A stretch of 6,022 bases of DNA from Acidobacteriota bacterium. GTDB lineage: Bacteria > Acidobacteriota > Blastocatellia > Pyrinomonadales > Pyrinomonadaceae. The DNA lies in contig QHXL01000441.1 in the NCBI GenBank assembly GCA_003222935.1, forward strand, positions 1-6,022. The letters run 5' to 3'. Position numbers and translations under genes: made by a program. Of the stretch, positions 1 through 6,022 are shown piece after piece (positions within the stretch are counted from its first letter, which is position 1; each line of letters starts with the position of its first letter). Below the pieces are notes generated by a model. It was not told the DNA's origin, did not search any database, and was given only the letters and a program-made list of their open reading frames with translations.

Positions 1-213
1 CTCTGGAAATAGAAGATCGGTATCCAGGTAAAACATCCGGGCGTTCGTATCGATCTCGGCGAGCATTCGAATAAGCACGCAGCCTTCGGCGCCAAATCCC
101 GTCGCCAGCGCTACGTCCTGACCAAACTTCTGAAGCGCCCAACGCAGAACAGTCTCGGCTGACTCGAACTCGAGTTCGTCATCGATTTCAATTAGCGTTT
201 CTGTAGTTGGCAT
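1..213 (-). CDS. cysH: Phosphoadenylyl-/adenylyl-sulfate reductase, N-terminal part (cut by window edge)
   Basis: The first 71 codons of a CysH-type reductase, which reduces PAPS or APS to sulfite in the cytoplasm during assimilatory sulfate reduction. The visible part holds the nucleotide-binding loop TGFGAEG (about residues 38-44), corresponding to the family's SxSFGAE/PP-loop motif, and the LDTDLLFPE motif (63-71), corresponding to the family's DTGxLFPET. The ATG at 213 follows the stop codon of the chelatase-SUMT gene by 8 bases. No convincing Shine-Dalgarno sequence lies in or before that gap, which suggests translational coupling. The catalytic Cys, and the Cys pairs that would separate an APS-type iron-sulfur enzyme from a PAPS-type enzyme, lie outside the window, so the substrate cannot be decided. 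The neighbouring siroheme genes support an assimilatory role. Confidence 0.9.
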   Translation of the reverse strand, partial: MPTTETLIEIDDELEFESAETVLRWALQKFGQDVALATGFGAEGCVLIRMLAEIDTNARMFYLDTDLLFPE

Positions 214-221
214 CGGCGGAA

Positions 222-1498
222 TTAACTGGTGGTTACTACTGGTTCCAGTTCCATCCTTTCGGCGAATGCTTCTCCAAACCAGCTAAGAGTTTTCTGTAGA
301 CGTACTACTTCGCCAATCACGATTATCGAAGGCGAACGTAGGCGCTGCCCGGCTGCAATATCGGCAATCGTTTCTAACGTTCCGGTAACAACCTGTTGCG
401 ATTCATAGGTTCCCCATTGAATGACCGCCACCGGAGTGTCAAGTGATCTGCCCAGGGTTAGGAGTTGTTCAGCAATGTCTCGTAAATGTCCGATACCCAT
501 GAGCACAACGATGGTATCGGCGGCTCGAGCATTCAGCAGATCTTCAGATAACTTTCCATCGCCGGCATTAGCGCCAGTCAAAATCAGAATGGAGGACGAC
601 AGACCACGATGAGTTAAGGGAATGCCAGCGTAAGCAGGAACTGCCAGAGCAGAGCTGATGCCAGGTACAATCTCGAAAGGGATTCCCGCCGCGCCTAAGG
701 TAAGCGCCTCTTCACCACCTCTGCCAAAAAGGAATGGATCACCGCCCTTTAATCGAACAACAAGTTTTCCCTCGCTTGCTTTTGAAACGAGCAGCGCATT
801 GATTTCTGATTGGGGAGTTTGAGTACCATGACCTACTTTTCCGACAAAAATCCGTTCAGCATCTTCTTTCCTTTCAAGTGAATCAACAAATCAGGATTGA
901 CGAGGTAGTCGTAGATAACCACGTCCGCTTTGCGCAACAGCTCCAATGCTTTCACCGTCAATAGGCCCGGATCCCCTGGTCCTGCGCCGACTAGAGAGAC
1001 CTTTCCAAGTCGTTCTCTGATTGACGGCTTTTGCGCTTCCAGAATTCGTTCGATGGATGCAGCGACGACTAAGTCGTGGGCGGCGAGTGGCTCGGTGATC
1101 TGATAAGTCACGCCCGGATGCTGACTCGCTGCAGCTTCAACAGCGCGTGGGATATCACCACGTGTATGTCTCCCCGGTGAAAGAAAGTAAGGATGAATGA
1201 TGACGTGGCTGGCACCACGTCCAACCAATGTCGCAAACCCTTCTTCAATGGTCGGGCTTACGATCTCCAAAAAGGCCGGTTCCACACACGCGAACGGACC
1301 ACGCCTCGCGATCTGCCGTGTTACCTCGCGCACATCTTCATTTGCTTCCTGGCGTCGGCTACCGTGTCCGACTACTAAGATGCCGACCTGTTTTTTAGGA
1401 GATTGATTGAACGGTGTGAGATTTAGTTCAGGATCAAGAGAGGACTCATCCCAGGTTAGGTCCTGTTTGATGTTGTTTTGTAAATTCCTGGTGACCAC
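222..1498 (-). CDS. cobA: CbiX/SirB-type chelatase fused to uroporphyrinogen-III C-methyltransferase (SUMT), split by an apparent frameshift
   Basis: A two-domain siroheme/corrinoid enzyme. Residues 38-155 are a CbiX/SirB chelatase, which inserts Fe or Co into sirohydrochlorin. Visible motifs are GHGSRR (44-49, with the probable catalytic His45), EPAFLE (73-78) and [10 protein letters not shown] (102-111). From about 166 follows SUMT, which methylates uroporphyrinogen III to precorrin-2 with SAM. Its motifs are [12 protein letters not shown] (170-181) and, after the frame change, [36 protein letters not shown] and ATP-independent SUMT C-terminal motifs including [10 protein letters not shown]. 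The first frame stops at TAG 835-833. The -1 frame is open from before 863 to TAA at 224-222 and continues SUMT without loss, giving about 425 residues if joined. The start is GTG 1498: an in-frame stop lies at 1519-1517, no other ATG/GTG/TTG precedes the conserved domain, and GGAAGGGG sits 9 bases upstream. The first 36 residues form a non-conserved linker. No precorrin-2 dehydrogenase domain is present, so that step must be encoded elsewhere. Confidence 0.9.
861..875 (-). other. Apparent one-base deletion / frameshift site in SUMT
   Basis: In the upstream frame the protein reads ...IHLKGKK, then MLNGFLSEK and a stop, which does not fit SUMT. Stepping back one base at about 863 gives [13 protein letters not shown], matching the SUMT consensus DAExIyVGK. 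The simplest reading is loss of one G or A in the purine-rich run AAAGGAAAGAAG. The sequence is not a good slippery heptamer, because re-pairing of the second AAG codon in the -1 frame would mismatch at its first base. A sequencing or assembly error, or a recent mutation, is therefore more likely than programmed frameshifting. Confidence 0.85.
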
Positions 1499-1608
1499 CG
1501 ATCTAAACCCCTTCCACTATCGAGTACGTGTTTCGAACTGCACGCGCGGCTTTCCCTGCCGCAACAACAGCAACAACAAGCACTCAGTGAAAGGAACGAT
1601 TTCTTCAT
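1456..1608 (-). CDS. Polycysteine leader peptide upstream of the siroheme/cysH operon
   Basis: A 50-codon ORF from ATG 1608 to TAA 1458-1456, beginning [19 protein letters not shown]. Codons 11-16 (1578-1561) are six consecutive Cys codons, and a seventh Cys follows at codon 23. Such a run is rare in ordinary proteins. It stands directly before genes for siroheme and sulfate reduction, pathways that feed cysteine synthesis. The ORF runs through the chelatase-SUMT ribosome-binding site and start, overlapping it by 43 bases in another frame. Codons 5-8 overlap a segment complementary to that ribosome-binding site. By analogy with mycobacterial polycysteine short ORFs, it probably senses charged tRNA-Cys through ribosome pausing; the peptide itself may have no function. 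The start is uncertain: in-frame ATG 1641 and TTG 1650 would add 11 or 14 residues. No clear Shine-Dalgarno precedes any of these, and no -10 element is placed to support a leaderless start. Confidence 0.72.
   Translation of the reverse strand: MKKSFLSLSACCCCCCGRESRACSSKHVLDSGRGLDRWSPGIYKTTSNRT
1508..1518 (-). promoter_or_regulatory. Ribosome-binding site of the chelatase-SUMT gene
   Basis: GGAAGGGG (1515-1508) lies 9 bases before GTG 1498 and is the only purine-rich element that can serve this start. It sits inside the leader ORF, so ribosomes finishing the leader must pass over it. Together with the three preceding bases it is complementary to 1596-1586. Confidence 0.65.
1546..1562 (-). 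promoter_or_regulatory. Small GC-rich hairpin at the end of the Cys tract
   Basis: GCGGC (1562-1558) and GCCGC (1550-1546) form a perfect 5-pair stem with the 7-base loop AGGGAAA. The stem takes in the last two bases of the final Cys codon. It would be nested inside the long-range helix between 1596-1586 and 1518-1508. No U-run follows, so it is not an intrinsic terminator. It may help close the repressing fold or slow ribosomes on the Cys codons. Confidence 0.4.
1561..1578 (-). repeat. Tandem 9-base repeat encoding Cys x6
   Basis: Two exact copies of TGTTGTTGC lie head to tail. In the leader frame they encode six cysteines, mixing TGT and TGC codons. The other frames would read as Leu or Val/Ala runs, so the frame of the surrounding ORF is what makes this a Cys tract. 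A chance triplet repeat is possible, but its position before a sulfur operon argues against it. Confidence 0.8.
1586..1596 (-). promoter_or_regulatory. Candidate anti-Shine-Dalgarno segment within the leader ORF
   Basis: The RNA segment UUCCUUUCACU, in codons 5-8 of the leader, can pair over all 11 bases with AGUGGAAGGGG at 1518-1508, the ribosome-binding site of the chelatase-SUMT gene. Three of the pairs are G-U (1596-1508, 1595-1509, 1590-1514). It ends 8 bases before the first Cys codon, so a ribosome paused with its A site on the first Cys codons would cover it and free the ribosome-binding site. The complementarity is read directly; the function is inferred. Confidence 0.5.
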
Positions 1609-1739
1609 GGTCTGAAGCGCGACTCTAGACAACCCGGCCATGTCGATCAAGTCAATTCGATTTACGATCAGCTAAATAGAATTAAAGGCAGTATCAGCCT
1701 GACTTACCGCTTTGCTCGCCAACGGGCACTGGTGAAACT
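1609..1739 (-). other. Intergenic region upstream of the leader ORF
   Basis: 131 bases between the stop of the 629-residue protein and the leader ATG. The operon promoter would be expected here, because the gene functions change. A TTTAAT at 1686-1681 resembles a -10 box, but no good -35 lies at the right distance. TTGACT at 1655-1650 resembles a -35 but has no convincing -10. A 4-pair stem AGGC/GCCT (1700-1686) followed by TTTAATTC is too weak to call a terminator. I see nothing else. Confidence 0.4.
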
Positions 1740-3629
1740 CTAGTGGAGAGTCAAATGAGAGTCAGAAGCGCTGCCCATTTGGTCGCCGCTATTGTCAACC
1801 AACAGAACGGTCGAAACGCCGATCGGTTTGCCAAAGCGCAGTAGCGCTTTGAGCTCCTCCTCTCTCTCCCCTTCGGTTGCTATCTTCCATTTTTTCGACA
1901 CAACTCCTACCAGGAGGTCGCGCCTGGTTCGTGCATTAACCAGCATCTCCGATCCTGGAAGATCCTTGACGTTCAGCATTTGAACTTCTTTGTCGCGCAG
2001 TGATGTCGCTGCGTCACTGCGATCGTTGAAAGCTTTGAAAACCACACCCGCACACACCATGATAATGACGACTGCTGCAATCGCGAGTGCTTTGCTCTTT
2101 CGCAAAGAAGAAAAAGTCCGCTTCGGTGCAGGCTCCTGAACCTTGATTTCCTCTGAGCTCAATTTCTCTCGCGTCAAATCAGCCGCTCGCTGTACCAGCA
2201 CCGACTGTAATTTGAGGCGCGCTTGCAACAAGTGATTCGAGATATGAAGTAATTGATCAACCGCGCTCGACTGCGAGCCTGACCTGGCTGCGGAAATCAA
2301 GACCCGCAAAACTGAATCCGTCTGCTGCATCTTCAACATTACTTCCGCTAACTCAGCTTCTGTAAGGTCATCGAGTTGATTGTCGTTCCCTAGTTTGGAA
2401 CGTAGCAATCGTTCAGACGAGAGAATTAATGATAACGAGTTGCGCCGGACTTCTCGCTCTTCCGGATGACCCGGTAACGACTCTGCGAAAGGAGCCAGGA
2501 AGGACACAGGATCAAGGAATTGCCGCTCAACCGAAAGCGGTGTGCGCAAGAACTCAGAAATGATTTCTTTGTTTTCGTGGTCTTCAGCCAGCTTCGAAAG
2601 TGTCAAAGGCAAATCAGCGGGAAGGCCACTTTCCTCCCGCAACGCAGACGTTTGATCAACGCCACTCGAGGTCAACCGTAGTAGTCGCGACAACCGTTCA
2701 CTAGACGGGGCTTGCTCTTCGAGTTTTGCCAGTTCCGTTTCATCAAATCTTTCGGACGTTGAGGGATTGATGGAGCGATCAACCAGGAGGTTGACCAAAT
2801 CACGACACACATCTGGGGCCTCTCGGATTTGCTCACCCTCGCCGATCAGCAACGTCGAGAATTTGTTTGCTAATGCGACGTTGCACTCAACCGCGGCAGC
2901 TGTCACCCGCGGCTCATAAAACAGTTCACCGAGATCTCGTTTGAACAGACGTATCCGATTAGACAAATCGCTACTTATCAATTCTTCGAATTCATCAATG
3001 CTGGTGTTGGCCTCAGCGATAAATGCGCGCAAGCCATCAACTGCGCCAGCAATCTGTTCGGGAGTAGCTGAAGGTAGCGAACGATCTCCCCGCCAGAGGT
3101 CAGCCATCTTAGAAAGGCTTTCGATCAATCGATCTCCACCAAGGCGGAGCTTGCGCTGGTCGTTTTCACCGATGCGGCTAAAAAGACGCGTCACTGAAAA
3201 GTCATACTTGCTTTGCACTGACTCGCTATGCGGCAAACTCCGGTAGAAACGAGTTAAGGCTTGAAACGACGGCGGATCGAGGTGGAGGTAGGTGCCGTCG
3301 CAAAAGCGCCGCAAATGATACGGCTGGATCTTCTGGTCTCTTGTGGTCAAACTGAGGTGCCACAAGTAAAGCTCATTCGAAAGATGATCCTCCGCTTCAG
3401 CAATGCGTTCCGTTTCTTTTTCTTTGATAGCTTGCTTCAGATTGCGGGCTACGCTTAATGCAGGGTCCACAGCATATTTCTGTGGTATCGAGGAGAGGAT
3501 TACCTTCTCAACGCCAGCGATCACGCGCTGGACGATCTCAAGCGTTTTTGCATAGTCGACAGCGAGTTGAAATCTCACTTCGGCTTTATCAATTCCGTTT
3601 TGCTCAAGTATGTCAAGTTGGTCCAACAT
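1740..3629 (-). CDS. Hypothetical single-pass membrane protein, large helical N-terminal region
   Basis: A 629-residue protein whose family I do not recognise. Residues 1 to about 500 are rich in Leu, Glu, Arg and Ala, look mostly alpha-helical, and have no signal peptide or evident catalytic motif. Residues 501-511 are basic (KRTFSSLRKSK) and precede one strong membrane segment at about 512-532 (ALAIAAVVIIMVCAGVVFKAF). About 97 residues follow. The positive-inside rule puts the long N-terminal part in the cytoplasm and the short tail outside the inner membrane. The ATG at 3629 is supported by AAGGGAG 6 bases upstream, and it lies 26 bases after the stop of the barrel/SdrD-B protein, so the two genes are probably cotranscribed. 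This pairing hints at an envelope function, but no specific role can be given. Confidence 0.85.
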   Translation of the reverse strand: MLDQLDILEQNGIDKAEVRFQLAVDYAKTLEIVQRVIAGVEKVILSSIPQKYAVDPALSVARNLKQAIKEKETERIAEAEDHLSNELYLWHLSLTTRDQKIQPYHLRRFCDGTYLHLDPPSFQALTRFYRSLPHSESVQSKYDFSVTRLFSRIGENDQRKLRLGGDRLIESLSKMADLWRGDRSLPSATPEQIAGAVDGLRAFIAEANTSIDEFEELISSDLSNRIRLFKRDLGELFYEPRVTAAAVECNVALANKFSTLLIGEGEQIREAPDVCRDLVNLLVDRSINPSTSERFDETELAKLEEQAPSSERLSRLLRLTSSGVDQTSALREESGLPADLPLTLSKLAEDHENKEIISEFLRTPLSVERQFLDPVSFLAPFAESLPGHPEEREVRRNSLSLILSSERLLRSKLGNDNQLDDLTEAELAEVMLKMQQTDSVLRVLISAARSGSQSSAVDQLLHISNHLLQARLKLQSVLVQRAADLTREKLSSEEIKVQEPAPKRTFSSLRKSKALAIAAVVIIMVCAGVVFKAFNDRSDAATSLRDKEVQMLNVKDLPGSEMLVNARTRRDLLVGVVSKKWKIATEGEREEELKALLRFGKPIGVSTVLLVDNSGDQMGSASDSHLTLH

Positions 3630-3635
3630 TCTTCG

Positions 3636-3642
3636 CTCCCTT
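3636..3642 (-). promoter_or_regulatory. Ribosome-binding site of the 629-residue protein
   Basis: AAGGGAG ends 6 bases before ATG 3629, within the 26-base gap after the upstream gene. It is a strong Shine-Dalgarno match at ideal spacing and confirms this start. Confidence 0.75.
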
Positions 3643-3655
3643 AAGACTTCATAAC

Positions 3656-6022
3656 TTAGTGCGGTATCGCAAGGTTTACCCCCGATTTGATCGACGGCTC
3701 GGCCGGGAGTTCCAGGTTGTAAGGAGGACTCGTTTTCCCGCCTTGCGTAGTCGCGGTGACTTCTATCGTTCCAGCCGGTAGTCCTCGCAAAAGGTAAGAC
3801 CCATCTGCCGCTGTAACGGCTTTGACGTTCCCTGAGACTACAGTTGCGTTCGGCATCACTTCGTCCAGTGTCGGATCAAATTTGCCGTCCTCATCTTTGT
3901 CAATAAAGACAACGCCAGACACACGGCGTTGGGCAAACAGAGGTATATCAAGGTAAGAGCCACGAACGGGCAGAACAGATATTTCCCAGGATGTTTGCGC
4001 CGGCATCCGGAAGTAAGGTGGCAATGTCTCCGTATCTACTTCGACCCGATATTTTCCCGGTGGAAGATTTCTGAATTCATAGATGCCACCAGCATCCGTG
4101 ATTTTTATCGCGGAGGGGGTCCCCTGATTATGGGGAATGAGTTTTAGACGTACGCCATTGATTCCCGGCTTGTTTGCCGCCTCACCTGTATCAGTAGCCT
4201 TGAGTTCATTAAAAACTCGACCTGAAATGGAGCCGAAATCAACCAGGCCAAAACTGACCTTTGCCGTTTGGCGGGGCGAGACCGTAATCGCTTGCTGCCC
4301 GGCCGTGCTCGCTCGCATGCTTTTACCGAGATCGTCGGAAGCGAGACGCACTGTAACGGTGCCAAGCTTCGCGTGATCGAACTTGAAGCTTCCATCTTGT
4401 TGAGTCTCTATTGAACGTCCATCCTCGAGTTCTACCTTTATTCCTGGTATTCCAGGTTCTTGCGGATTGTCTTCACCATCAGCGTTCAAGTCGGCAAACA
4501 CACGTCCTTTGATAGTGCCATGATCGCGACCCAGTAATTTCAGCAGGAAACTTTTTTCCGTTGGCCCTCCGAGGCGTCGCGTGTAAGACACGGTAAAGGA
4601 TGAAAAGCCATTTTGGTTTCCAGGCAAGGTGTCACCGCCCAACGTGCGTTGCAGGTTGGTGCTTAGTCCGATCGAGTTAACCGAATCAAGGTGCATCGCG
4701 AGAGTGATCGATCCGACGAGATTTTTTAGCGCCTGAGGCCCCAGCTTGCTGTCATCAAACCGCACTTCTCCGGTAGCGGTGTAGCGCGAAAGCTTCGCCT
4801 GAAAGCGAACGCCGACTTCAGTGCTTCGCGTTTGGGGAAGCTCAATATCACCCAGAATTCGTTGCAGAAGATCTCGATTGACTGCCAGAAAACGTTGCGG
4901 GTCGGCTTCAAAAGACTGTCGGACGAGAGGCGGCAATAGCGTCGGATTTCTCAGGACCAAACTGGAAAGCGATAAGGCACTGTTCTGATAGTTGAAATAA
5001 GCCGTACCGGACCACCATTCAGCCGTGTGACGTACTTCATTTCGCAATCCGAAGCCGCCATCTATTTTTGCGCCAGCTACCGCTTCTTGAGTTGTGTTGT
5101 AACGAATCTCGAGACTGTTGTTCCAGTTATGCGCGAACTCGAAGTTTGACGTTCCCACCAGACTGTTTGTTTCCAGCTCGGAGGCCAATGCAAATCGTGA
5201 AGTCGAATTGATCTGTTGACGGGTATAACGCATTCCGAACTGGGCACGCTTTCCCGCACGATAGTTCAACCCGCCAGTCAAGGTTGATCCGCTGAATGAG
5301 AGACGACTGAGATTAAATGTCTGGGCTCCTTTGGTCTGGTTATAGCTGGCGTGGGCACTAAGGTGATCGGATGTTTGCCACCGAACTGCGGCGGCAAGTG
5401 TTGACCGTCCTCCGCCCTGGCTCCCAACCGAAATGAAAGGCGATTGCCCGTTCAAGTCTGACACCTCGGTCGAAAAGTTTATGCGGCCTATCTGGGTTGC
5501 AAATCGCCCTCGCCATGACACGCCGCGTTTGGAGTAAGCAATCTCACCATCGGCTGTTGTGTCCTCATTGGGGTTGTAGGTAGCAGTGAGAAGTGAACTG
5601 ATCCCGCCGCTTGTCGAATGTTGTTGCTGCGAAGGCGTCAGCATTAGCGCTCCGGCACGAACAGTCAGATGCTTGCTGCTCATAACCGGAAACATCCCAC
5701 CCAAAACTCGACCGCCTGACGAATCCAGGAGAGATATCGAAGGGCGAGCTAAACCTGCAAAAATTTCTGCGCCTCGAAAAATTGAATCGTGTTGGGAAGT
5801 CAGGTGGACTCCGCGGATTGTGTAGCCATTCAAACTAAGTGGCGAGAGATAGAGTTCACTGTCCAGGAATTCCAGAGACTCGTGTTTGTTGACGGCACTT
5901 AACGAAAGTCGATTAACGCCGAATCCGGCTTCAGCATTGGGGAAAAGCTCATCGGTTCGCTTGCCCACAAAACTGAACAGATCACCTTGAAAACTAAGAG
6001 TGCGTCCATTGCTGAGACCGCG
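3656..6022 (-). CDS. Outer-membrane barrel-like protein with three C-terminal SdrD-B-like domains (5' end cut by window)
   Basis: The frame is open to the window edge, so the true start lies beyond 6022. The visible 788 residues fall into two parts. Residues 1 to about 495 are rich in short amphipathic beta-strand patterns with alternating Ser/Thr/Gly and aromatic residues (for example GGLNYRAGKRAQFGMRYTR), typical of an outer-membrane beta-barrel. Three SdrD-B/prealbumin-like domains follow at about 497-590, 592-693 and 695-788, each opening with a GxVFxD-type strand (IKGRVFADLN, ISGRVFNELK, VSGVVFIDKD) and carrying a GxYxFxxLPxGxYxV-like strand pair. The first and third have acidic loops that could bind calcium (DLNADGEDN and DKDEDGKFD); the second has a degenerate loop. 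The protein ends ...LAIPH, not in the aromatic residue common at the end of a C-terminal barrel. The architecture loosely recalls fimbrial ushers, whose barrel is followed by beta-sandwich domains, but I cannot confirm that family. A surface or secretion role is inferred. Confidence 0.8.
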   Translation of the reverse strand, partial: RGLSNGRTLSFQGDLFSFVGKRTDELFPNAEAGFGVNRLSLSAVNKHESLEFLDSELYLSPLSLNGYTIRGVHLTSQHDSIFRGAEIFAGLARPSISLLDSSGGRVLGGMFPVMSSKHLTVRAGALMLTPSQQQHSTSGGISSLLTATYNPNEDTTADGEIAYSKRGVSWRGRFATQIGRINFSTEVSDLNGQSPFISVGSQGGGRSTLAAAVRWQTSDHLSAHASYNQTKGAQTFNLSRLSFSGSTLTGGLNYRAGKRAQFGMRYTRQQINSTSRFALASELETNSLVGTSNFEFAHNWNNSLEIRYNTTQEAVAGAKIDGGFGLRNEVRHTAEWWSGTAYFNYQNSALSLSSLVLRNPTLLPPLVRQSFEADPQRFLAVNRDLLQRILGDIELPQTRSTEVGVRFQAKLSRYTATGEVRFDDSKLGPQALKNLVGSITLAMHLDSVNSIGLSTNLQRTLGGDTLPGNQNGFSSFTVSYTRRLGGPTEKSFLLKLLGRDHGTIKGRVFADLNADGEDNPQEPGIPGIKVELEDGRSIETQQDGSFKFDHAKLGTVTVRLASDDLGKSMRASTAGQQAITVSPRQTAKVSFGLVDFGSISGRVFNELKATDTGEAANKPGINGVRLKLIPHNQGTPSAIKITDAGGIYEFRNLPPGKYRVEVDTETLPPYFRMPAQTSWEISVLPVRGSYLDIPLFAQRRVSGVVFIDKDEDGKFDPTLDEVMPNATVVSGNVKAVTAADGSYLLRGLPAGTIEVTATTQGGKTSPPYNLELPAEPSIKSGVNLAIPH

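Noticed and set aside
861..875. Programmed -1 frameshifting in SUMT
   Set aside because: No slippery heptamer allows good re-pairing of both tRNAs, and SUMT is not known to use frameshifting; a deletion or sequencing error is simpler.
1407..1628. Plus-strand ORF of 73 codons opposite the leader and chelatase start
   Set aside because: Its asparagine-rich part is the reverse complement of the Cys repeat; no domain, no ribosome-binding site, and it is antisense to supported genes.
1606..1653. Leaderless start of the leader ORF at ATG 1641 or ATG 1608, as in mycobacteria
   Set aside because: No -10-like hexamer lies about 7 bases before either ATG, so a leaderless transcript is not supported by the sequence.
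1624..1655. Promoter with TTGACT as -35 and TCTAGA or TTGTCT as -10
   Set aside because: The -10 matches are poor or at the wrong spacing. TTTAAT at 1686-1681 is a better -10 but lacks a -35.
1686..1705. Weak stem AGGC/GCCT followed by TTTAATTC as a terminator of the upstream operon
   Set aside because: Only four base pairs and an interrupted U-run; too weak to call.
4144..4395. Minus-strand 83-codon ORF inside the SdrD-B region, and similar plus-strand ORFs at 2941-3246 and 3458-3781
   Set aside because: All lie within long supported genes in other frames and show no recognisable protein features.

Overview
This window appears to come from a Gram-negative bacterium of moderate GC content. 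Acidobacteriota (Blastocatellia-like) is my best guess, based on the general style of the proteins and not on any marker gene. All supported genes lie on the minus strand, so transcription runs from high to low coordinates.

The window has two blocks. The upstream block (6022 down to 1740) is a probable two-gene cell-envelope operon. Its first gene encodes a large protein, cut by the window edge, with a beta-strand-rich, barrel-like region followed by three SdrD-B/prealbumin-like domains. After 26 bases comes a 629-residue protein of unknown function, mostly helical, with one membrane segment near its C-terminus.

The downstream block (about 1608 down to 1) is a siroheme/sulfate-assimilation operon. 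It holds a CbiX/SirB-type chelatase fused to uroporphyrinogen-III C-methyltransferase (SUMT), interrupted by an apparent one-base frameshift near 863, and then the first 71 codons of cysH (PAPS/APS reductase). Siroheme is the cofactor of sulfite reductase, so the two genes serve consecutive needs of sulfate reduction to sulfide and cysteine.

The most interesting element lies at the head of this second operon. A 50-codon short ORF (1608-1456) carries six consecutive cysteine codons and a seventh further on, and it overlaps the chelatase-SUMT start by 43 bases. An 11-base segment just before the Cys codons can pair along its full length (with three G-U pairs) with the ribosome-binding site of the chelatase-SUMT gene. 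A ribosome paused on the Cys codons would cover this segment. This looks like a cysteine-responsive translational attenuator, similar in logic to the polycysteine short ORFs described in mycobacteria but in an apparently unrelated organism. The regulatory role is inferred; the ORF, the Cys run, the overlap and the complementarity are directly visible.
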